From: Flavobacterium gelidilacus DSM 15343
Lineage (GTDB): Bacteria; Bacteroidota; Bacteroidia; Flavobacteriales; Flavobacteriaceae
Assembly (NCBI RefSeq): GCF_000422685.1
Contig: NZ_KE383903.1
Span: forward strand, 201,402 to 265,401
Length of the DNA stretch: 64,000 bases
Direction of reading: 5' to 3'
How positions within the stretch are numbered: position 1 is the stretch's first letter; every line of letters starts with the position of its first letter. Below the pieces are notes generated by a model. That model was not told the DNA's origin. It searched no databases and saw nothing but the letters and a program-made list of their open reading frames with translations. A program made the position numbers and the translations under genes. Below, one piece after another: positions 15,664 to 23,241 of the stretch.

Positions 15664-16575
15664 ATGATTGCTATTTCTCACAAAGCTAAACAATTCTTTT
15701 TGGTTACTATCAAACTTTTGATTGTAAGTGGCGCAATTTATTATATTTATTGGCATTTTAATGATGATAAAAAGATAGATTTTAATCAGATAGAAGGTTA
15801 CTTATCTTTTAAAACTCTTTTGATTTTAACTACTTTTTCTTGTTTAAATTGGGTTTTAGAAATTTTTAAATGGAGACATTTAGTTTCATCATTCAAAAAT
15901 ATTTCATTTTTTGAAGCTATGGAACAAAGTTTAGGTTCCTTAACTGCATCGATTTTTACACCAAACAGAATTGGTGAATATGGTGCCAAAGCGTTATATT
16001 TCCCTAAAGAAAACACTAAACAAATTGTGCTTTTGAATTTTATTGGCAATAGCAGTCAAATGTTGATTACTACTCTTTTTGGTTTAATTGGGATTTTAAT
16101 TAGTGATTTTAAGTTTGAAGTTTTTAATTGGTTTTTAATTCTTGCGCTAATTGTTATTATTTGTTTGCCGTTATTGTATTTTGCTAGAAATATTGAAATT
16201 TATGGGTTTTCAATTCGAAAAATAATTTCATTTTCTTTTGATTTTCATAGAAATAACCTTTGGTTTTCAATTATGCGTTATTTAGTTTTTTCATTTCAAT
16301 TTTTGTATCTACTTTCAATTTTCCAAATTAAAATGGACTTTACAACTGCAATTGGAACTATTTTTACCATGTATTTTTTAGCATCTATAATTCCGACGAT
16401 TCATTTTTTGGACGTTGCTGTTAAAGGAAGTGTGGCTTTGTTTTTATTTGGTCAACTAGGTGTTGATGATTGGAAAGTTGCTGCAATTATTTCGATTATG
16501 TGGCTTTTTAATTTGGTTTTACCTTTGCTTATTGGAAGTATTTTTGTCTTAAAATATAAACCTTTAAAGAAATGA
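15664..16575 (+). CDS. lysylphosphatidylglycerol synthase-TM-like (UPF0104) membrane protein
   Basis: 303 aa from the ATG at 15664; an upstream in-frame TTG (15646) is less likely because TACTTTTG, a -7 promoter word, lies at 15651-15658. About eight membrane segments are visible. Motifs such as SLGSLTASIFTPNRIGEYGAKALYF resemble the membrane domain of the MprF/AglD flippase-like superfamily. It overlaps the following GT2 gene by 4 bp (ATGA), suggesting joint work on an envelope lipid or glycan. Confidence 0.75.
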   Translation: MIAISHKAKQFFLVTIKLLIVSGAIYYIYWHFNDDKKIDFNQIEGYLSFKTLLILTTFSCLNWVLEIFKWRHLVSSFKNISFFEAMEQSLGSLTASIFTPNRIGEYGAKALYFPKENTKQIVLLNFIGNSSQMLITTLFGLIGILISDFKFEVFNWFLILALIVIICLPLLYFARNIEIYGFSIRKIISFSFDFHRNNLWFSIMRYLVFSFQFLYLLSIFQIKMDFTTAIGTIFTMYFLASIIPTIHFLDVAVKGSVALFLFGQLGVDDWKVAAIISIMWLFNLVLPLLIGSIFVLKYKPLKK

Positions 16576-17675
16576 TTTTAGTTGGATTTTATACTATGCT
16601 TTTTATTTATGTACTTTTTATAGGTGCATTTATTTATGGTTTTGGTAAGATGAAAGTTAAAAATCAAACGAATTTAAATCCGAAAACGAGCTTTAGTATT
16701 ATTGTGCCTTTTAGGAATGAAACTGAAAATTTACCTAAACTTTTAAATTCTATTTCATTATTAGATTATCCGAAGGAATTGGTTGAAGTTATTTTGGTTG
16801 ATGATGACTCGAAAGAGGAATTTAGAATTCAGAATTTAGAATTTAGAATTCAGATTATAAAGAATATTAGAAATACAAATTCTCCAAAGAAAGATGCAAT
16901 AAATACTGCAATTTCGAATGCTAAAAACGATTGGATTTTTACAACTGATGCTGATTGTTTGGTGCAAAAAAATTGGTTGAAATCAATTGATGCTTATATT
17001 CAGATAGAAAATAAAAGAATGGTTGCTGCTGCTGTTTCTTATTTACAAAAGCAAGGATTTCTACATGATTTTCAGCATTTAGATTTTTTGAGTTTACAAG
17101 GTGTCACGGTTGGAAGTTTTGGAATTGAGAAACCGTTTATGTGTAATGGTGCAAACTTTGCTTATGAAAAAACATTTTTTAAGGAATTAAATGGGTTTGA
17201 AGGAAATGATAAAATAGCAAGTGGTGACGATGTTTTTTTATTGCAAAAAGCTTTACAATTTGATGCAAAACAAGTTGGATTTTGTGCGAACAAAGAAAGT
17301 ATCGTTGCTACAAAAAGTGTTACGAGTTGGAAAGCATTGTTTTATCAACGTGTGCGTTGGGCAAGTAAATCGAGTGCTTATGTGGATTGGTTTTCGAAAA
17401 TTTTGGCTATTGTGGTTTTCTTAACGAACTTTTTTTTGGTGATTGGTTTTGGGTTATGGGTAATGGGTTTATTCACTTATGATAACTTACTTTTCTATTT
17501 TGGAATTAAGTTTTTGGTGGATTTTATTATGATTCAGAAATCGGCTAATTTCTTTGGGCAACGTATTCGATTTGTTTTGATTTGTAGTTTGGTTTATCCT
17601 TTTTTTACTAGTGCTGTGGCTTTGTATTCTTTGTTTGGGAATTATAGTTGGAAAGGGAGAATTTTTAGGAAATAA
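16572..17675 (+). CDS. membrane-bound family 2 glycosyltransferase
   Basis: 367 aa. One N-terminal membrane segment, then a GT-A domain: SIIVPFRNE, ILVDDDSKE (metal/UDP Asp), FTTDADC (DxD), SGDDVFL and QRVRWASKS (QxxRW). Three C-terminal membrane segments follow. Substrate unknown; it is coupled to the UPF0104 protein by ATGA overlap. At residues about 86-98 the peptide EFRIQNLEFRIQ is an internal repeat encoded by short repeats (TTTAGAATTCAGAA) of the kind otherwise found between genes; it follows directly on the VDDDS motif and is probably an in-frame insertion. Confidence 0.85.
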   Translation: MILVGFYTMLFIYVLFIGAFIYGFGKMKVKNQTNLNPKTSFSIIVPFRNETENLPKLLNSISLLDYPKELVEVILVDDDSKEEFRIQNLEFRIQIIKNIRNTNSPKKDAINTAISNAKNDWIFTTDADCLVQKNWLKSIDAYIQIENKRMVAAAVSYLQKQGFLHDFQHLDFLSLQGVTVGSFGIEKPFMCNGANFAYEKTFFKELNGFEGNDKIASGDDVFLLQKALQFDAKQVGFCANKESIVATKSVTSWKALFYQRVRWASKSSAYVDWFSKILAIVVFLTNFFLVIGFGLWVMGLFTYDNLLFYFGIKFLVDFIMIQKSANFFGQRIRFVLICSLVYPFFTSAVALYSLFGNYSWKGRIFRK

Positions 17676-17898
17676 ATGCTTTTTTAAAACACATAGAAAC
17701 ATAGGTTTTGAGTTCTTTTGAAAAGTCGCTTTGCTTTTTATATGAATCATTACATTGATGAAAAACAATTACTTCTTTTGATTATTTTTAAACATATAAG
17801 TCATCTAAGTTAAAAAAGATAGAATGATAGGTTTTTGATTGTAACTAAATCGCTTTGCTTATTTTAGAAAAACATAGTTTGTTATGAAAACGGATTTC

Positions 17899-18060
17899 AT
17901 AGCCCTGATAGCAATGGAAAGCCTTTTGTGAAAGAATGCTATTTTTTGTTGTTATAAAAAAGCGACCTAAGAAGCTCTTTTTATGACTTACAAAAAAAGT
18001 ATTGTTTGCAAAAGCTTGTAATGGATAGCAGGAAATAGCTTCTGAAATAAATTCAGGATA
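17899..18060 (+). repeat. structured intergenic repeat, copy 1
   Basis: Starts AGCCCTGATAGCAATGGAAA (17901) and ends ATGGATAGCAGGAAATA (18021-18037), followed by a degenerate REP hairpin CTTCTGAA/TTCAGGAT (18039-18060). The flanks match the copy at 28083. It occupies most of the 398-bp gap between the GT2 gene and the lipoprotein gene; I see no gene in the rest. Confidence 0.6.
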
Positions 18061-18073
18061 AATTCTGAAAAAA

Positions 18074-18550
18074 CTACTTTTTCTTAATAATTACAGGTAA
18101 AATAAATTGGGTTTTAACTTTTACACCTCGTTTACTTGCTGGTTCGATTGGTGGGAAATTAGCTAGTTTGTCTTGAATTATACTATCAATTTCTTTCAAA
18201 TCATAGCCTAAACTGTCTTTTGAATGTTGAGTTTCAAAAATGCTTGTTCTGTCTGGAAAAACTGTTACTTTAACCTGAATTGTATCAATATTTGGATATA
18301 ACATTTGAATGGAATCAACGCTTATTTTTTGTTGGATTTCCTTTGAAAGATAATTGAAAAAACACTGCTTTTGGGCTTCTTTATTTTGCATGGTATCGCA
18401 AGCGTAAACCGATGGATATTCGTCCACTTCGCTCCAATTTATTTTTTGAAGTTCTTGTTGCAATAATTCGGTTTCATTGGGCACTTTTTTATCAAAAAGT
18501 TGGCATGAAACTATAAAAAAGAATAAAAATGTGATTCCGATGTTTTTCAA
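18074..18550 (-). CDS. small lipoprotein with TonB-C-like tail
   Basis: 158 aa. The lipoprotein signal FFFIVSC places the acylated Cys at about residue 16. The C-terminal part (IEPASKRGVKVKTQFILPVIIK) resembles the last strands of the TonB C-terminal domain (PA..G..V...F.LPI). Related to, but more divergent than, the TonB-C proteins at 19745-22611. Function unknown. Confidence 0.55.
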   Translation of the reverse strand: MKNIGITFLFFFIVSCQLFDKKVPNETELLQQELQKINWSEVDEYPSVYACDTMQNKEAQKQCFFNYLSKEIQQKISVDSIQMLYPNIDTIQVKVTVFPDRTSIFETQHSKDSLGYDLKEIDSIIQDKLANFPPIEPASKRGVKVKTQFILPVIIKKK

Positions 18551-18581
18551 ATCTTTTTTTTGTAAAAATACTATCTTTTTT

Positions 18582-19706
18582 TTATTGCATGTGCAATTCT
18601 TGTTTTAATTGAGAAATTCTTTTGGTAATATAATCCGTCTTTGACTGATGTGCCTGTGGAAATTTCTTTAAAAATAGTTTAAATACTGGCAAAACTTTTT
18701 TCTTATTTACTTCTTTGTAATCTGTAATAACGCATATTTGATAGTAAGCTTCTATGTTTTCTCTGTTCTCATTAAAGGCTTTATTATAAAATTTTAAAGC
18801 ATAATCCAATTGAACATTTTTTTGATAATAAACGGCTTTGTAAAAATATTCACTTTCAAAAGTAAGTTGTTTTAGTTCAATAGTTTTATCTAAATCATTT
18901 TGTGCTTTTTTAAAGTCATTTAAGTTTCCAAAACACAAAGCTCTTTCAAAATAATAATTAGAATCTTCTGGATTTAATGCTAATAAATAATCATATATTT
19001 CTATTGCTTTTTTATAATTACTTAGCTTAAAATAAGCTTTTGCAATGTCTTTATAAATAAATTCATCGTCTTGATTTAACTTTAATAACATTTCGTAATC
19101 AATAATTGCACTTGAATATTCATTCAGAATATAATAAAGTTGAGCTCTTAATTTTAGCATATCGATATCATTTGAATTTTGCTTGATGAATCTGTTGCAA
19201 ATTTTTATTCCTTCTTCTTCTTGCTTAATTTGCGAATAAAAATAAGCTAATTTATAATTGCTTTTATGGTAAGTTGAGTCAATCTCACTAGCTAATTTAT
19301 AATTTTTAAATGCTTTTCCGGGTTCGTTTAGTTTTTCAAATGAAAGTCCTAAATAATATAAAAAAATGGAATTAGTTTTTTGATTTTGAACCAATTTATC
19401 AAATACAATTTGTGCTTTATCATACTTTGAAACATCTAAAAGTAGTAATCCGAAATCAAAATTTATTGGAATAGAAGTTGAGTCTAACTTAATATAATTT
19501 TGATAATATTTTAAAGCTTCATTTTTATTTCCTTTTGCTTCAAAAACTTTGGCAATTTTATAATTCTTACTATTTTCTGATGCTAATTTATAAGTGTTTA
19601 TGGCTTCATTATATTTTCCTATTGCAACTAAACTATCACCCAAAGCTATGTTTTGAGCGTAACTTTGAAGCGATAGTGTTAAGAAAAATAATAAAATATA
19701 TTTCAT
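18582..19706 (-). CDS. secreted tetratricopeptide-repeat protein
   Basis: 374 aa. Signal peptide of about 17 residues (LFFLTLSLQSYA). The rest is TPR units, for example GKYNEAINTYKLA, GNKNEALKYYQNYIKLD and SNYKKAIEIYDYLLALNPED. Probably periplasmic protein-protein scaffold. It lies 38 bp after the M56 gene on the same strand and may share its transcript. Confidence 0.8.
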   Translation of the reverse strand: MKYILLFFLTLSLQSYAQNIALGDSLVAIGKYNEAINTYKLASENSKNYKIAKVFEAKGNKNEALKYYQNYIKLDSTSIPINFDFGLLLLDVSKYDKAQIVFDKLVQNQKTNSIFLYYLGLSFEKLNEPGKAFKNYKLASEIDSTYHKSNYKLAYFYSQIKQEEEGIKICNRFIKQNSNDIDMLKLRAQLYYILNEYSSAIIDYEMLLKLNQDDEFIYKDIAKAYFKLSNYKKAIEIYDYLLALNPEDSNYYFERALCFGNLNDFKKAQNDLDKTIELKQLTFESEYFYKAVYYQKNVQLDYALKFYNKAFNENRENIEAYYQICVITDYKEVNKKKVLPVFKLFLKKFPQAHQSKTDYITKRISQLKQELHMQ

Positions 19707-19744
19707 TGAAAATTGTTGTTGTTTTTAGAATATTTCTGAATTTA

Positions 19745-21154
19745 TTATTTTTGCAATCTAAACGCAATAGGTTGAGCATAAGAAACTGCTACTGCTTCTC
19801 CTTCTATCATTGCTGGTTGGAATTTTGGAAGAAGTCTAATGATTTTTATTGCCTCTTCTTCTAATAAATAACTATTATCATTTCCAGTTCCTTTAACATT
19901 CAAGTTTTCAATTAGTCCTTCTTTAGTGATTTGAAACATAATAGTCACTCTACCTTGAACTTTTTTGTCAACTGCTTCTTTGGGATAGTTAAAATGTGTT
20001 TTAATGTGATCATTCATAGCTCTGATAAAACATTCTTTTGCATCATTGCCTGTTTTTTCTTCACAACCTTCAAAAGCTGGTGGGTTTTCAAGCAGTGCAA
20101 AAGGTATTGGGTCATCAGAAGTAGGTTTGGTATTAATAATTTTAGCTTCTGTGTTTTTAGATAATTCTTTTAAATTTTCTTCTAGAAAATTTTCATCTAA
20201 AACCTTTATTTTTTCTTCTTTTGTCGCACTTTGATTGAATTCTTTAATCTCTTTTAATAATTTTTCTTTTTTCTTTTCAACAGTTTCTCCTTTATTAACT
20301 TGTGCTACAACACTAGTTGAAAACAACATTAAAGACAAGACTGTCATAGGAACAACTACTAAATACTTGATCATTCCTGCTTTTTTTGATTTTGATTTTT
20401 GTAACATAACTAAACGTTTTTTGATTAATGATTGATTGTAAAAATTATTGGTTAATGAAATGGAGTTCACTTCAAAAATTTGACATATAAGCGTTTCATA
20501 ATAACAGCTTTTATTTTCGGAAATACTGTTAGAATCGGCTTCAAATTCATGTGTTTCAACTATTCTTTTTTGATAGAAATACACTAAAGGATTGAACCAA
20601 AAGATAATTTTCAACATTTCTAAAAAAACTAAATCTAAGGAATGAAGTTGGTTTTTATGAACTTTTTCGTGTTTTACTATTGTTTCAATGTTTGAATTAT
20701 CGTTTCCAATAAAAATATAATTAAAAAATGAAAATGCTTGCTTAGAGTTTTTAATGCGATGTACTTCAACTTGATCAATTACTTCAATTAAAGTGTTTTT
20801 CTTAATTTGATAAATTTTGAAAAGTTTAATTAAAAACAACATAAGGAAGACTAAAATACCTATTCCGTATAAAATAAAAAGCGGTATAAAAGAGGAAGTG
20901 ATTTCTGATTTATTTTCAATAAAACCAGCATTTGAAACAACAATCTCTTTTAATTGAAAAAAAGTTTGCTTTTGAATGTTTCCCTTAATAGGGATTTTTA
21001 TCAATGGAATTATTAAAGACAATAGTATACTTCCTAAAAGATAAAATCTATTGGCTTTAAAAAAGGTTTCTTTCTTGAAAAATATTTCAAAAATTATTAA
21101 AAAACCCAATTGCAAAAGTATGGTTTGTAAGCTGTAAACTAAAAAATCATTCAT
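19745..21154 (-). CDS. BlaR1/M56-type membrane peptidase fused to a TonB-C domain
   Basis: About 469 aa from the ATG at 21154, which overlaps the blaI-like stop (ATGAATGA). Membrane segments lie at the N-terminus and near the middle. HEKVH with the downstream Glu in ETHEFEAD forms the zinc-protease site of M56 enzymes. Residues about 355-469 are a TonB C-terminal-like domain (FEGCEEKTGNDAKECF, YPKEAVDKKVQGRVTIMF, LLPKFQPAMIEGEAVAVSY). It is coupled to a BlaI-type repressor gene, so signal-triggered cleavage that relieves repression is likely. The signal is unknown; resistance is not implied. Confidence 0.85.
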   Translation of the reverse strand: MNDFLVYSLQTILLQLGFLIIFEIFFKKETFFKANRFYLLGSILLSLIIPLIKIPIKGNIQKQTFFQLKEIVVSNAGFIENKSEITSSFIPLFILYGIGILVFLMLFLIKLFKIYQIKKNTLIEVIDQVEVHRIKNSKQAFSFFNYIFIGNDNSNIETIVKHEKVHKNQLHSLDLVFLEMLKIIFWFNPLVYFYQKRIVETHEFEADSNSISENKSCYYETLICQIFEVNSISLTNNFYNQSLIKKRLVMLQKSKSKKAGMIKYLVVVPMTVLSLMLFSTSVVAQVNKGETVEKKKEKLLKEIKEFNQSATKEEKIKVLDENFLEENLKELSKNTEAKIINTKPTSDDPIPFALLENPPAFEGCEEKTGNDAKECFIRAMNDHIKTHFNYPKEAVDKKVQGRVTIMFQITKEGLIENLNVKGTGNDNSYLLEEEAIKIIRLLPKFQPAMIEGEAVAVSYAQPIAFRLQK

Positions 21155-21512
21155 CTTCTTTGCTTTTAATTTCATTAATCATTTGTTCGAAATCTTTTAA
21201 ATCAACATCATTTTTCTTAACAAAAAAGGAAACCATGTCTTTAAACGAACCTTGAAAATAATTTTCAACCAATTTATTTAATGACGAATTACTGTATTCT
21301 GTTTTTTTTAGTAATGGAAAATAAATATATCCTTTACCTTCTTGTTTATGACCCACAAAGCCTTTTGTTTCTAATATTCTTATAATTGTGGAAACTGTGT
21401 TGTAAGCTGGTTTTGGCTCTGGTAATTTATCTAGTACATCTTTTACATTAGATTCGTCTAAATCCCATAAAACTTGCATTATTTCTTCTTCGGCTTTTGT
21501 AAGTTGTTTCAT
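21147..21512 (-). CDS. BlaI/MecI-family transcriptional repressor
   Basis: 121 aa from MKQLTKAEEEIM (an in-frame ATG lies 12 bp upstream). Winged-helix features: LTKAEEEIMQVLWDLDESNVKDV, then YNTVSTIIRILETKGFVGHKQEGKGYIYFPL. The family binds dyads as a dimer and is inactivated by the partner M56 protease. Three palindromic AAACTAA/TTAGTTT dyads lie upstream, one on each side of a -7 promoter word, so autorepression is likely. Confidence 0.9.
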   Translation of the reverse strand: MKQLTKAEEEIMQVLWDLDESNVKDVLDKLPEPKPAYNTVSTIIRILETKGFVGHKQEGKGYIYFPLLKKTEYSNSSLNKLVENYFQGSFKDMVSFFVKKNDVDLKDFEQMINEIKSKEDE

Positions 21513-21564
21513 TTTATGCTGCATTTATTTCAGTATCATTATAATAATATACTAGTGTTTTTTG

Positions 21565-21630
21565 AACTAAGTTTTTAGTTTGATAATTCAAATGTAAACT
21601 AAATATTTAGTTTAAACTAATCTTTTAGTT
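21565..21630. promoter_or_regulatory. three AACTAA/TTAGTT dyads (BlaI-type operator)
   Basis: Dyads lie at 21565-21580 (AACTAA-GTTT-TTAGTT), 21596-21613 (perfect 18-bp palindrome AAACTAAATATTTAGTTT) and 21614-21630 (AAACTAA-TCT-TTTAGTT). They surround the likely promoter of the blaI-like gene. Confidence 0.75.
21589..21596 (-). promoter_or_regulatory. -7 promoter word of the blaI-like gene
   Basis: The minus strand reads TACATTTG, a perfect TAnnTTTG, wedged between the first and second dyads, so a bound repressor would block it. Confidence 0.5.
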
Positions 21631-21679
21631 GAAAGTTTTGTAAAAAAAGTATTTATAGAATTTATAAATGCTTTTTAAA

Positions 21680-22168
21680 TTATTTTTTAGCAGGATTTTT
21701 TTCTGCTTCAAGTTTAAAGTTAATAGGTAGAGTATACTTCACTTTTACTGGTTTTCCTTGATGAATGCCTGGTTTTAATTTAGGTAATAATTTCATTATT
21801 CGAATTGCTTCGTTTTCCAAAAAATTAACTCCTATTATTTTTGGACCTCTAGTAGTTATATCTGTGGTAGTACCGTCTACATCAATTACAAACGAGACAT
21901 AAATTCTCCCTTGTATATTTTGATCTTGTGCTTCTTTAGGGTAAACCAAGTGAGTTCGTATGTGTCTTTGTATTTGTTTATTAAAGCAGGATTTTGATTC
22001 ATTTGGTTTTAAACCTTCACAGGCTTCAAATTCAGGAATTTTTTCTATGACTTGAAAGGGTAATTCTGATTCTGATTCTGGGTCAGCAACTGGAACATTT
22101 TCTTGTGCAAAAGAGAGATTAGTCAAAAATAACAGCAGAAAACTGGTTTTTAAAAGTAAATTTTTCAT
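21680..22168 (-). CDS. secreted TonB-C-domain protein
   Basis: 162 aa. Signal peptide ending NLSFAQ, a short linker, then a TonB C-terminal-like domain with two conserved Cys (FEACEGLKPNESKSCF), HIRTHLVYPKEAQDQNIQGRIYV and LLPKLKPGIHQGKPVKVKYTLPI. It lacks the inner-membrane anchor and Pro-rich spacer of a true TonB, so it is unlikely to power transport itself. Its start overlaps the previous gene's stop (TAATG). Paralogue of the next protein and of the M56 tail. Confidence 0.8.
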   Translation of the reverse strand: MKNLLLKTSFLLLFLTNLSFAQENVPVADPESESELPFQVIEKIPEFEACEGLKPNESKSCFNKQIQRHIRTHLVYPKEAQDQNIQGRIYVSFVIDVDGTTTDITTRGPKIIGVNFLENEAIRIMKLLPKLKPGIHQGKPVKVKYTLPINFKLEAEKNPAKK

Positions 22169-22611
22169 TAATTTAGTTTGAAATTTATTGGTTGTGCGTA
22201 GCTTACACCAACTGCTTCACCTCTTTGAATTGCAGGTTTAAATTTTGGAAGTAATTTTATTATTCTAACAGCCTCAATTTCTAACAACTGACATCCTTCT
22301 GGAGCATGCGTTTTTATATTTGTTATATCTCCATTTTTATCAATAACAAACAAAACTGTTACTCTACCTTGTATATTCTTTTTTACGGCTTGTTTTGGAT
22401 ATCTAAAATTCGATATAATATGATTATTCATCATTTGAAAAAAACAATCTTTAGCTTCTTTTCCTGAGGTTATTTCACAATTATCAAATTGTGGAATATC
22501 TTCTAAAACCACAAAGGGAACATCAATATCTTGATTTTGAGCAAAACTAAATGTTGAACTCAATAAAAATAATATCAAATTTAATTTCAATACCAATTGT
22601 ATGTTTTTCAT
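22168..22611 (-). CDS. secreted TonB-C-domain protein
   Basis: 147 aa. Signal peptide ending TFSFAQ, then almost immediately the TonB-C-like domain: FDNCEITSGKEAKDCF, HIISNFRYPKQAVKKNIQGRVTV, LLPKFKPAIQRGEAVGVSYAQPI. The close match to the M56 C-terminus suggests duplication within this region. Translationally coupled to the downstream paralogue. Role unknown; perhaps a periplasmic ligand or decoy for the same partner as the M56 tail. Confidence 0.8.
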   Translation of the reverse strand: MKNIQLVLKLNLILFLLSSTFSFAQNQDIDVPFVVLEDIPQFDNCEITSGKEAKDCFFQMMNNHIISNFRYPKQAVKKNIQGRVTVLFVIDKNGDITNIKTHAPEGCQLLEIEAVRIIKLLPKFKPAIQRGEAVGVSYAQPINFKLN

Positions 22612-22680
22612 AAATTATCTTTAAATTAGGTAATAAAACAAATATATACTTTTTTTGTAATAAAATAAATCAATTCAACT

Positions 22681-23181
22681 ATGGAATATGTTTTACTTAT
22701 TTTAGGTCTAGTATTAATTCTTTTTGGAATAGTTGGAAGTATTTTGCCTGCTTTGCCCGGACCACCAATTAGTTGGGTTGGATTGTTACTTATTTATTTA
22801 ATCCCGGCTATAAAAATTAATTATTGGATTTTAGGATTAACTCTTATTCTAACAATAATTATTGCTGTTTTAGATTATGTTTTACCCGCAAAAGGAACTA
22901 AACACTTTGGAGGCACAAAATACGGTGTTTGGGGAACAAATATCGGATTACTAATTGGATTGATATTCTTTCCTCCTTTTGGATTTGTTATTGGTCCGTT
23001 TTTAGGAGCTTTTATTGGAGAACTTATCTATAACTCAAAAGACACTAAAGGAGCTTTTAAAGCTGCATTTGGTTCGTTTTTAGGCTTATTGGCTTCAACT
23101 TTTATGAAAATTATGTTTTGCTTGGTTTTGCTTGGAATTTACCTTGTAGTTTTCTTCTCTAATTTAGAAGTTTGGTTTTAA
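22681..23181 (+). CDS. DUF456 membrane protein
   Basis: 166 aa with about four to five membrane segments; small and Gly-rich as usual for DUF456 (LPGPPISWVGLLLIYLIP, KYGVWGTNIGLLIGLIFFPPFGFVIGPFLGAFIGEL, AFGSFLGLLASTFMKI). Function is not established. It is followed by a shared hairpin terminator and is convergent with the T9SS substrate gene. Confidence 0.88.
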   Translation: MEYVLLILGLVLILFGIVGSILPALPGPPISWVGLLLIYLIPAIKINYWILGLTLILTIIIAVLDYVLPAKGTKHFGGTKYGVWGTNIGLLIGLIFFPPFGFVIGPFLGAFIGELIYNSKDTKGAFKAAFGSFLGLLASTFMKIMFCLVLLGIYLVVFFSNLEVWF

Positions 23182-23183
23182 TA

Positions 23184-23219
23184 AAAAACCACCTAAAATT
23201 TTCATTTCAGATGGTTTTT
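23184..23219. terminator. bidirectional terminator between convergent genes
   Basis: AAAAACCA (23184-23192) pairs with TGGTTTTT (23212-23219) around a long loop. A-rich and T-rich arms suit both directions. Confidence 0.65.
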
Positions 23220-23241
23220 CAAAATTTAACTAATCTAAATT

